Shown in pieces: positions 1 to 5,681 of a DNA stretch of 7,756 nt. This DNA comes from Chitinophagaceae bacterium (lineage in GTDB: Bacteria; Bacteroidota; Bacteroidia; Chitinophagales; Chitinophagaceae), in assembly GCA_947468255.1 (NCBI GenBank), contig CANIMM010000138.1, positions 1-7,756 of the forward strand, in the 5' to 3' direction. A model generated the notes under the pieces. It saw only the letters and a list, made by a program, of their open reading frames with translations. It made no database searches and was not told the origin of the DNA. Positions within the stretch are counted from its first letter, which is position 1, and each line of letters begins with the position of its first letter. The translations under genes were made by a program, and so were the position numbers.

Positions 1-893
1 GGTATCAATCCAAATTGTTTCAGATCCACTGCATTCACAAACTGAAGCAAGTTTTTTTGTTGAAACTCCTGTAACTCTTTGTTTACACTAAATCCAATTG
101 CGTGGGTATTTACCCGGCGGGCAATAATTCTGTCCACCCCATCAAATGCGCCACCGCATATAAATAAAATATTAGAGGTATTGACTTTCACTAATTTTTG
201 CTCGGGATGTTTTCGTCCTCCTTGCGGTGGTACCAATACTTCTGTCCCCTCCAATAATTTTAATAATCCCTGTTGCACCCCTTCCCCACTTACATCTCTG
301 GTAATGGAAGGGTTATCGCTTTTACGGGCCACTTTATCAATTTCGTCAATAAATACGATTCCCTTTTCAGCTGCAGCTACATCATAATTACAAGCCTGTA
401 ACAACCTGCTAAGCATGCTTTCTACATCCTCTCCTACATAGCCAGCCTCTGTAAAAACAGTGGCATCTACAATGGCGAAAGGCACGTTCAACATACGGGC
501 AATCGATTTGGCTAAAAGGGTTTTCCCTGTACCCGTTTCACCTACCATGATGATATTACTTTTCTCAATTTCTACTTCATTCTCCACTTTTTGATTGAGC
601 CGCTTGTAATGGTTGTAGACTGCTACTGCCAATATTTTTTTCGCATCATCTTGTCCAATTACATATTCATCCAAAAACTTCTTTATCTCTATCGGCTTTT
701 TTACTGTGAGTTTATTGGAAGCTGACCCACTTTGTTTGGAATCCGGAAAAACCGACAGCTCTTGGCCGATAATCTCTTGTGCATGCTCTACGCAATTTTC
801 GCAGATATGACCTTCCTGACCAGCTATTAATATCTTAACCTCTTCGCGGCTTCTGCCACAAAAAGAACAATGTAAGGTTTGTTGTTTTGCCAT
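1..893 (-). CDS. clpX: ATP-dependent Clp protease ATP-binding subunit ClpX (3' end outside window)
   Basis: Cytosolic AAA+ unfoldase that recognises tagged proteins, unfolds them with ATP and feeds them into ClpP. I translated it from the ATG at 891-893; 297 codons are present, whereas the family is usually a little over 400 residues, so the C-terminal small domain is outside the window. Visible in order: a four-cysteine zinc-binding domain (C9, C12, C31, C34), Walker A GETGTGKT at residues 118-125, the pore loop GYVGEDVE with Tyr about 152, Walker B VFIDEIDK with D183/E184, and the RKH substrate loop. These positions match E. coli ClpX to within one residue, which supports the start. It is the last gene of the minus-strand tig-clpP-clpP cluster but is separated from clpP2 by the kinase-like gene and has its own promoter candidate. 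No Shine-Dalgarno site is visible, as is usual in this phylum. Confidence 0.97.
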   Translation of the reverse strand, partial: MAKQQTLHCSFCGRSREEVKILIAGQEGHICENCVEHAQEIIGQELSVFPDSKQSGSASNKLTVKKPIEIKKFLDEYVIGQDDAKKILAVAVYNHYKRLNQKVENEVEIEKSNIIMVGETGTGKTLLAKSIARMLNVPFAIVDATVFTEAGYVGEDVESMLSRLLQACNYDVAAAEKGIVFIDEIDKVARKSDNPSITRDVSGEGVQQGLLKLLEGTEVLVPPQGGRKHPEQKLVKVNTSNILFICGGAFDGVDRIIARRVNTHAIGFSVNKELQEFQQKNLLQFVNAVDLKQFGLI

Positions 894-937
894 TATACTT
901 TTTTAATTCGTCCTTTTATCCAAAAAAAGACAGTGTG

Positions 938-945
938 CAAAGATA
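938..945 (-). promoter_or_regulatory. clpX promoter, -7 box
   Basis: On the minus strand this reads TATCTTTG followed by CAC, an exact match to the Bacteroidota -7 consensus TAnnTTTG. It lies 44 bases upstream of the clpX ATG, giving a leader of roughly 35-40 nt. No good TTTG -33 element lies at the usual spacing; a 13-base dyad (952-964) sits in the spacer instead. It implies that clpX can be transcribed independently of the genes upstream. Confidence 0.6.
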
Positions 946-951
946 AGCAAC

Positions 952-964
952 CATTTGCCAAATG
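952..964. promoter_or_regulatory. 13-base dyad overlapping clpX promoter region
   Basis: CATTTG, a central C, then CAAATG: a perfect odd-length inverted repeat ending 6 bases upstream of the clpX -7 box. The position fits an operator for a dimeric regulator, but that is inference from position and symmetry only; a short AT-rich dyad can occur by chance. Confidence 0.3.
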
Positions 965-1013
965 CTACTTTGGAGACAACGCTAATGTGAAAAACGTTGC
1001 AGCATGCCCATTT

Positions 1014-1061
1014 AAAAAAGCTCACAACTGTATTTTCAGGCAGCTTCCCTATTGAATGAGC
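1014..1061 (-). terminator. Probable terminator of the kinase-like gene
   Basis: Just after the stop codon of the kinase-like gene, the minus strand carries GCTCA (1057-1061) and TGAGC (1020-1024) as arms, with a weaker inner pairing between them, followed at once by six T (1014-1019). The closing stem is only 5 bp with a long interior, so this is a moderate-quality intrinsic terminator. Confidence 0.45.
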
Positions 1062-1067
1062 CAAATT

Positions 1068-2156
1068 TTACTCAAAAAACGAACTTTTCAAATGCCCCAG
1101 CAAACCCTGTTTCAGCTGTTCCTTTACAATGGCCCCCATGGTATTGCAGGAGCTAAACTGAAGCGTTGTAAAATATTCATTTAATTCACTGCGTAAGAGC
1201 CCAATTTTATAATTTTCCGATAGTTCATCCTGCACCATACTATTCAATAATTTGATCAACTGCTTTCTACAATTTTCTATTCTGCTGGCCGTAGCCGCCA
1301 ATTCGGCTTTTTGTATTTGCTCAATTTCAGCGTTGTCAAGGTTTTTCAGCACCATTGTCACATATGCTGCATTTTCCTTGTATAGCTGGGGAAAATAAAA
1401 GCTCCTTCTACCCTCATAGCATTGCTGATCAAAATCAATCGCGCGAATAACATATCTAGTTAGTTCATTTTCGGAAACGCTATTCATCACAAAATTATAG
1501 CAGCGCATATCGCCCAGCAAGCGCAGAAAACAGCTTGCACTGAAACGGATAAACGCTTTGGCAATAGCCTTTTCATCAGCCTTTGTCAATGCCTTGTTTT
1601 TCTGAAGAAAGTTATCTCCAGGTATCCCTTCAATATGCTCTTCCACCAGGGTATTTTGATGGCATAAAAAATTGATGGGGTGCTCTGTAAGTAGGTGTTC
1701 TAATTCTAATCCATACACACGGGATGCGTCGGCCAACTTGATATAAAAAAAATCAAATTGACCATTAGCTGAATCCACTATTTTTATTCTAAACGGTATG
1801 CTATTCCCATATTCACAAAAATCAATGCGCTCAACTTGATAGTCAGCTTGCAGAACCGCAGCAGTTTTATTTTTAATAAGCTGATAGGTTTTAATCAACC
1901 AAGCACTAATTACTTTCAGTTGATCGGTTTCATACACTGCATTTTCCCAATGGGTCCATTTGCCTTTTTTGTCTTTTAAAGCATCTGCATAACTATAATT
2001 TGTAAGATCGCTATAAAGTATGGGCAAGGCGACATCCCTTCCATATAGTTGCAAATAGGTCCTGAATGGATCACTTATCGAAAATGCGTCCTTCTGCATC
2101 ATTGGCCGGGCGGAGGGCCCGCTATTGTTTGCATGAATGATTTCGGTGAACTGCAT
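1068..2156 (-). CDS. Uncharacterised protein with atypical protein-kinase-like motifs
   Basis: I do not recognise a named family. The 362-residue product shows an ordered set of motifs suggesting a kinase/aminoglycoside-phosphotransferase-like fold: a strand with lysine (FFYIKLAD, K140), a following helix with acidic residues (GLELEHLL, E151/E153), a hinge-like VEEHIEGIPGDNF (171-183), a catalytic-loop-like LLGDMRCYNFVM (D216, N221; the GD-x4-N pattern), and a strand ending in AIDFDQ (D241, D243) in the place of the metal-binding DFG/DxD. The C-terminal third is helical, rich in charged residues and without obvious motifs. No signal peptide or membrane segment is seen, so it is probably cytosolic. 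The open frame extends to a TTG at 2192, but those 12 codons overlap the promoter; the first ATG is at 2156, and Met-Met at 2097-2102 is an alternative. It lies between clpP2 and clpX on the same strand. Its substrate is unknown; a HipA-like, APH-like or purely structural pseudokinase role cannot be distinguished. Confidence 0.8.
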   Translation of the reverse strand: MQFTEIIHANNSGPSARPMMQKDAFSISDPFRTYLQLYGRDVALPILYSDLTNYSYADALKDKKGKWTHWENAVYETDQLKVISAWLIKTYQLIKNKTAAVLQADYQVERIDFCEYGNSIPFRIKIVDSANGQFDFFYIKLADASRVYGLELEHLLTEHPINFLCHQNTLVEEHIEGIPGDNFLQKNKALTKADEKAIAKAFIRFSASCFLRLLGDMRCYNFVMNSVSENELTRYVIRAIDFDQQCYEGRRSFYFPQLYKENAAYVTMVLKNLDNAEIEQIQKAELAATASRIENCRKQLIKLLNSMVQDELSENYKIGLLRSELNEYFTTLQFSSCNTMGAIVKEQLKQGLLGHLKSSFFE

Positions 2157-2160
2157 TTTA

Positions 2161-2193
2161 CAAAGGTATTCAGTAAATTGAACAGCGCACAAA
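2161..2193 (-). promoter_or_regulatory. Promoter of the kinase-like gene (TTTG-N21-TACCTTTG)
   Basis: On the minus strand TTTG (2190-2193) is followed after 21 bases by TACCTTTG (2161-2168). Both elements match the Bacteroidota -33/-7 consensus with near-normal spacing. The -7 box ends 4 bases before the ATG at 2156, so the transcript would start at or next to the start codon. The -33 element is formed by the T-tract of the clpP2 terminator. This argues against the upstream TTG start at 2192. Confidence 0.65.
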
Positions 2194-2216
2194 AAAGCCC
2201 CAATTATTTGGGGCTT
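2191..2216 (-). terminator. Rho-independent terminator after clpP2
   Basis: A perfect 9-bp stem, AAGCCCCAA (2195-2203) with TTGGGGCTT (2208-2216), a 4-base loop, and on the minus strand a run of six T right after the stem. It starts 22 bases beyond the clpP2 stop and should end clpP transcripts, insulating the downstream kinase-like gene. Confidence 0.88.
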
Positions 2217-2238
2217 CTAATAAAATGAAAGATGCGCT

Positions 2239-2865
2239 TTACAATTTATCCAACAAGCCATCCACAATACCATATTCAACGGATTCCTTAGCATCCATCC
2301 AATAATCACGGTCAAAATCCTTCATCACTTTTTCGAAGGTCTGCCCACAATTATCTGCCAAAATACGGGCACCCATTTGCTTTATTTTCATTATTTGAAT
2401 TGCCATGATTTCCAAATCGGCACTCACCCCTTGTCCGCCGCCACTTGGCTGATGAATCATCACCTGACCGCTTGGAAAAATAAAACGTTTTCCTTTGGCA
2501 CCTCCACTGAGTAAAATACTACCCATACTTGCTGCCATACCCATACATACGGTACTTACGGGCGAACTGATCATTTGCATGGTGTCATAGATTACCATTC
2601 CACTAGTTACCACTCCACCCGGACTATTAATGTAAAAGGTAATTTCCTTTCCGGGATCAATGGCTTCTAGATAGAGTAAGCGTGCGGTAATATCTTTAGC
2701 ACTCTTATCGTCTACTACGCCCCATAAAAATATTTTACGTTGCTCAATAAATTTTTTGTCGAACTGCCATCCGCTCACCATTTTTTCCATGGGATTGTCT
2801 GGTAATTCCTTCGGTGTTTCTTCTTCGTCTTCGAAGCGAATGCTTTTTTTGCTATAAAGATTCAT
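2239..2865 (-). CDS. clpP: ATP-dependent Clp protease proteolytic subunit, second paralogue
   Basis: Serine peptidase of the ClpP family (S14), forming the degradation chamber for ClpX. The 208 residues carry a complete triad: S113 in GMAASMG, H138 in VMIHQPSGG and D187 in DRDYWM. The oligomerisation/substrate-strand motif FYINSPGG (78-84) and the GQGVSADLEI handle region are also present. The N-terminus differs from standard ClpP: instead of the axial-loop segment ending in YSRLL it has an acidic stretch (FEDEEETPKE, 11-20) and then FIEQRKIFLWG, so docking to the ATPase may differ from that of its neighbour. It starts 102 bases after clpP1 ends, with no terminator between them, so the two are probably co-transcribed; a strong terminator follows. 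ATG start at 2863-2865, with no Shine-Dalgarno site. Confidence 0.95.
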   Translation of the reverse strand: MNLYSKKSIRFEDEEETPKELPDNPMEKMVSGWQFDKKFIEQRKIFLWGVVDDKSAKDITARLLYLEAIDPGKEITFYINSPGGVVTSGMVIYDTMQMISSPVSTVCMGMAASMGSILLSGGAKGKRFIFPSGQVMIHQPSGGGQGVSADLEIMAIQIMKIKQMGARILADNCGQTFEKVMKDFDRDYWMDAKESVEYGIVDGLLDKL

Positions 2866-2967
2866 AACTTATTTTTTTACTAAATCCCGCTGGGAGATAT
2901 AACTGATTATTAATTTTTTAAATCCTGCATAGGTTAACAAAATGATTCAACGATTGCTTATCAAAGG

Positions 2968-3663
2968 CTATGAATCCTTTTTTGCTTTCCTAGGGTTAAT
3001 GGTTAATACTTCATCAACGATGCCATACTCTTTTGCCTCGGTGGAAGTCATCCAATAATCCCTGCTACAATCGACCGCTACTTTATCGAAAGGCTGACCA
3101 GTATGATTGGCGATTACTTCGTACAACTCTTTCTTGATTTTTTTGACTTCATTCACCGTGATTTCAATATCACTGGCCTGGCCACCGGCACCAGCACTTG
3201 GCTGATGTAGCATGATGCGGCTATGCTTTAAAGCGGTTCTTTTACCCGGAGAACCGGCGCACATCAATACCGCTGCCATACTTGCGGCTATGCCAGTACA
3301 AATGGTTGCAATATCGGGTGTTACAAACTGCATCGTGTCATACATACCCAATCCTGCATACACATTGCCACCCGGAGAATTGATGTACATCTGAATGTCC
3401 TTGGTGCGGTCGGTACTTTCCAAAAATAAAAATTGTGCCGTAATAATATTGGCCACCTCATCCGTGACAGGATACCCCATAAAAATGATGCGATCCATCA
3501 TTAAACGGCTATAAACATCCATTACTGCCACATTCATAGGCCTTTCTTCGATAATGTTGGGGGTAAGGTTGGTGACGTTATGTTTGATATAACTATCCAA
3601 TGTATTACTACTGATACCCCGGTGCTTTACCGCATATTTTTCAAACTCTTTTCCAAAATTCAT
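2968..3663 (-). CDS. clpP: ATP-dependent Clp protease proteolytic subunit, canonical paralogue
   Basis: ClpP-family serine peptidase of 231 residues with a complete triad: S128 in GIAASMA, H153 in IMLHQPSAG, D202 in SRDYWM. The middle follows standard ClpP closely (DRIIFMG, YINSPGG, GLGMYDTMQFV, GQASDIEI, HTGQPFDKV, EYGIVDEV). It has the usual region before the body, NIIEERPMN then DVYSRLM, corresponding to the N-terminal axial loops that contact ClpX, plus about 30 extra residues at the start that may be a propeptide. Compared with the roughly 200-residue family norm it is slightly long, with a lysine-rich tail. It follows tig on the minus strand after a terminator and has its own promoter candidate; clpP2 follows it. 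ATG start at 3661-3663. Confidence 0.96.
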   Translation of the reverse strand: MNFGKEFEKYAVKHRGISSNTLDSYIKHNVTNLTPNIIEERPMNVAVMDVYSRLMMDRIIFMGYPVTDEVANIITAQFLFLESTDRTKDIQMYINSPGGNVYAGLGMYDTMQFVTPDIATICTGIAASMAAVLMCAGSPGKRTALKHSRIMLHQPSAGAGGQASDIEITVNEVKKIKKELYEVIANHTGQPFDKVAVDCSRDYWMTSTEAKEYGIVDEVLTINPRKAKKDS

Positions 3664-3684
3664 CTGACATATTATTTAGTATAA

Positions 3685-3692
3685 CAAATATA
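3685..3692 (-). promoter_or_regulatory. clpP1 promoter, -7 box
   Basis: On the minus strand this reads TATATTTG, an exact TAnnTTTG match, 21 bases before the clpP1 ATG; the leader would be about 15 nt. The nearest TTTG (3708-3711) is only 15 bases upstream, shorter than usual, so the -33 element is uncertain. It would drive clpP1 and, by read-through, clpP2. Confidence 0.5.
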
Positions 3693-3722
3693 GTTGATTG
3701 GAGAACCCAAATATTATGCTAT

Positions 3723-3778
3723 AAAAAAAAGGGCGACAAAAAGTCGGAAACTTTGCCAGCTGATACAGCAAACCGACT
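3723..3778 (-). other. Two competing hairpins with T-tract between tig and clpP1
   Basis: In minus-strand RNA, 3773-3778 can pair with 3742-3747 and 3768-3772 with 3752-3756, giving an 11-bp stem with a 4-base bulge, followed by four T. The strand 3743-3746 can instead pair with 3734-3737 (4 bp, 5-base loop), followed by CCC and eight T (3723-3730). The two folds exclude each other. This could be a backup terminator for tig, an attenuator-like element or the 3' end of a small RNA; the sequence alone does not decide. The rest of the gap, 3787-3870, shows no gene or clear signal. Confidence 0.4.
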
Positions 3779-3875
3779 GATTTTTTGTGCCTTATTTTCA
3801 AGTCGCTCATTTCACCCAATGGTAATGAAGAAAAAAAACAGATTTATTGCTATTTTTTACCTGCATTTCGGAGGC

Positions 3876-3904
3876 AAAAAAAAGCCGAAGCAATCAGCTT
3901 CGGC
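3876..3904 (-). terminator. Rho-independent terminator after tig
   Basis: A perfect 8-bp stem, GCCGAAGC (3884-3891) with GCTTCGGC (3897-3904), a 5-base loop and eight T on the minus strand (3876-3883). It lies 46 bases after the tig stop codon and separates tig from the clpP genes. Confidence 0.88.
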
Positions 3905-3950
3905 AAATAAGGTATGTTGATCCGCTCCTATTAGAAGCCTATTTCACTAA

Positions 3951-5312
3951 TTAATGATGATGCTGCATGCCCGTCAACTCGTCGGAAGTTACCAATTTTT
4001 CCTTCGGTTTAACCTGACTTTCGGCATATTTGAATAATTTGTCAGTTACCATTCTGCGATAACTCGCGTCCACCTGCTTCTCGTCTTTCATCATTTGCTC
4101 CACATAGCTATCTAGCCAACTGGTATCGTCCCCAAGGCTCATTGTTCCAAAATAACGCATCACCTCTGTTTTCATACTTGCTTTCAACTCTTCGGGTGTT
4201 ACCTGTAAATTATTTTCCCGGATCAATTTATCGCTAATCAAGGTCCATTTCAACTGACTGCTAAATGTCGGGTATTCCTCTTCTGCCTGTTGGGCAGTTT
4301 TACGCTCTTCACTGCCAGTTTGTAACCAACGTTTTAAAAACTCAGCAGGAAACTCAATTTTTGTATCATCCAATAAGTAATGGTAGAGTTGGTCATGGAG
4401 TTGATTGCGACTTTGCCCTTCCCAATATTGTTCTATTTCTTCCTTCAATTTTTTCCTGAATTCTTCCTCCGTAGCCACCGCTGTGCCAGGAAATACCTCT
4501 TTAAAGAACTCTTCATTCAATTCCCTTTTTTCAACCAAGGCAATTTTGACAATGGTAAGTTGAAAGAATTTTTTTGCAGCAACCTTATCATCCTTTTCAA
4601 ATCCAAGATCCAATAATATCGCTTCCAGCTTGTCAGCTTCCAGCGCTTTAGACAGCTGAATTACCTGGATATCATCTTTCTTTTTTCCTATAAGCTGTTT
4701 TTGGGTAGCCGCAGTGAAATATTTTAGGATAACAGAACTTTCTTTATTAATACCGTCAGCAATAATGGCTCCTTCCTTATCACATTCTGTAAAAAGTACA
4801 TTCAGCACATTTTCCTCATTATCAATAGTTTCAGGTTCATTCATTTTTCCACCTTTCACTAGCATGTTACTCACTTCTTCTTCCACCATCTCATCGCTAA
4901 CCTTCACTTTATGAAGGGTGATTTTGGCCTTATCAAGCGGTGCAATATCAAATTCAGGCTTCAACCCTATTTCAAAACCAAATTCATAATCAGTAGGATT
5001 ATTGACATCCAAACTGCGCAGATCTGCATCCAACGCAAGGGGTTGGGCAAAAATTGCTGGTTTTTCGGAATCTAGATAGGTATATAATTGTTTTTCAACT
5101 GTTTTAAGCACTTCATCAGTAAAAATGGAAGGTCCGTACATCTTTTTGATCATGCCAGCGGGAACCATTCCTTTTCTAAAACCAGGCATATTGACGGTCT
5201 TACTATACTCTTTTAATTTTTTTTCAAACGTAGGGAAATAGTCCTCTTTACTTACTGTAATAGTAATCTTGTCATTGAGGAGACCAATATTGTCTCTTGC
5301 TACTGTTGCCAT
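3951..5312 (-). CDS. tig: Trigger factor (ribosome-associated chaperone)
   Basis: Binds the ribosome at the peptide exit tunnel and shelters nascent chains. The 453-residue product (E. coli has 432) has the N-terminal ribosome-binding domain with the signature MPGFRKGMVP (42-51); the usual GFRxGK lysine is Met here. The middle region (about 160-255) sits where the FKBP-type prolyl isomerase domain belongs but lacks the recognisable IPGFE-type active-site motif, so isomerase activity is doubtful. A long charged helical C-terminal domain (about 262-435) follows, ending in a natural GMQHHH. The open frame extends to a TTG at 5396, but that stretch is repeat sequence and gives a non-family N-terminus; the ATG at 5310-5312 starts MATVARDN, right for the family. 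It lies downstream of tRNA-Leu on the same strand with no clear promoter of its own, so co-transcription is possible, and upstream of clpP. Confidence 0.95.
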   Translation of the reverse strand: MATVARDNIGLLNDKITITVSKEDYFPTFEKKLKEYSKTVNMPGFRKGMVPAGMIKKMYGPSIFTDEVLKTVEKQLYTYLDSEKPAIFAQPLALDADLRSLDVNNPTDYEFGFEIGLKPEFDIAPLDKAKITLHKVKVSDEMVEEEVSNMLVKGGKMNEPETIDNEENVLNVLFTECDKEGAIIADGINKESSVILKYFTAATQKQLIGKKKDDIQVIQLSKALEADKLEAILLDLGFEKDDKVAAKKFFQLTIVKIALVEKRELNEEFFKEVFPGTAVATEEEFRKKLKEEIEQYWEGQSRNQLHDQLYHYLLDDTKIEFPAEFLKRWLQTGSEERKTAQQAEEEYPTFSSQLKWTLISDKLIRENNLQVTPEELKASMKTEVMRYFGTMSLGDDTSWLDSYVEQMMKDEKQVDASYRRMVTDKLFKYAESQVKPKEKLVTSDELTGMQHHH

Positions 5313-5320
5313 AATGGAGA

Positions 5321-5418
5321 AAGGTTGAAAGGTTTTAAAGTTAAAAAGTTGATAAGAGAGCCAAAATAGTAAGCAAAATAGCTGCTCACCTATCAACCAC
5401 TCAACTTATCAACTTAAA
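5321..5418. repeat. Inverted 8-base-period repeat in the tig leader
   Basis: The plus strand at 5321-5360 reads as five 8-base units (aaggttga, aaggtttt, aaagttaa, aaagttga, taagagag). At 5387-5418 four units of the complementary type follow (cacctatc, aaccactc, aacttatc, aacttaaa). The best-matching parts form a perfect 11-bp inverted repeat, 5346-5356 against 5405-5415, with a 48-base spacer. It fills the space between tRNA-Leu and tig and would form a stem in the tig leader RNA. It looks like a decayed intergenic palindromic repeat built from a short tandem unit. Confidence 0.7.
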
Positions 5419-5423
5419 AAATG

Positions 5424-5505
5424 TCCGGATGATAGGGGTCGAACCTACATGGATTACTCCGCTAGATCCTAAGTCTAGTGCGTCTGCCAATTTCGCCACA
5501 TCCGG
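5424..5505 (-). tRNA. tRNA-Leu (anticodon UAG, reads CUA-type codons)
   Basis: The minus strand folds as a class II tRNA: acceptor CCGGATG (5499-5505) with CATCCGG (5425-5431), D arm GCG/CGC with GG in the loop, anticodon stem CTAGA/TCTAG with loop CTTAGGA (anticodon TAG), a long variable arm with a GGA/TCC stem, and T arm GTAGG-TTCGACC-CCTAT. The discriminator base is A73, as expected for leucine, and CCA is not encoded. The first pair is C1-G72, where bacterial tRNA-Leu usually has G1-C72. All stems are otherwise intact. Confidence 0.95.
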
Positions 5506-5515
5506 TTTTGGGGTG

Positions 5516-5523
5516 CAAAAGTA
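5516..5523 (-). promoter_or_regulatory. tRNA-Leu promoter, -7 box
   Basis: On the minus strand TACTTTTG followed by CACC is an exact match to TAnnTTTG, 10 bases upstream of the mature tRNA 5' end. A TTTT at 5544-5547, 20 bases further upstream, is a near-match to the -33 TTTG. With no clear terminator before tig it may also supply tig transcription. Confidence 0.65.
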
Positions 5524-5582
5524 GGGAATTTCTATAAAAGATTAAAATTTTTGGAATGCTTCCTTTCAATTAGTCTAGTGGG

Positions 5583-5615
5583 TTGTCATTTTCAGAAATG
5601 GATAGCCAATGACAA
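5583..5615. repeat. 8-bp inverted repeat upstream of rel
   Basis: TTGTCATT (5583-5590) and AATGACAA (5608-5615) are perfect inverted copies separated by 17 bases, in the divergent gap between tRNA-Leu and rel, about 50 bases upstream of the rel -7-like box. An alternative small hairpin CATTT/AAATG (5587-5600) overlaps it. No T-tract follows, so it is not a terminator; an operator role is speculative. Nothing else was recognised in 5524-5660. Confidence 0.35.
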
Positions 5616-5665
5616 ATGGACTGCTGAGGCAAAGCGGTGGGGCTGTGTTTATGCTTTTCTTTTCG

Positions 5666-5673
5666 TAAATTCG
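5666..5673 (+). promoter_or_regulatory. rel promoter candidate, -7-like box
   Basis: TAAATTCG differs from TAnnTTTG at one base and ends 8 bases before the rel ATG. No convincing -33 TTTG is seen. If used, the leader would be only a few bases long. Confidence 0.35.
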
Positions 5674-5681
5674 TTTCATTG

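Noticed and set aside
79..387. Plus-strand open frame opposite clpX
   Set aside because: It lies antisense to the strongly conserved ClpX core and encodes a low-complexity, family-less peptide.
2157..2192. N-terminal extension of the kinase-like protein from a TTG at 2192
   Set aside because: It would lie on top of the promoter -33 and -7 elements and the terminator T-tract; the first ATG is at 2156.
3819..3920. Small plus-strand ORF starting MVMKKKNRFIAIF, resembling a signal peptide
   Set aside because: It reads straight through the tig terminator hairpin and its A-tract, which explains the lysine-rich codons; there is no promoter or ribosome site.
5313..5396. N-terminal extension of trigger factor from a TTG at 5396
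   Set aside because: The extra 28 residues translate the 8-base-period repeat, do not resemble trigger factor, and the ATG at 5312 gives a family-like N-terminus.
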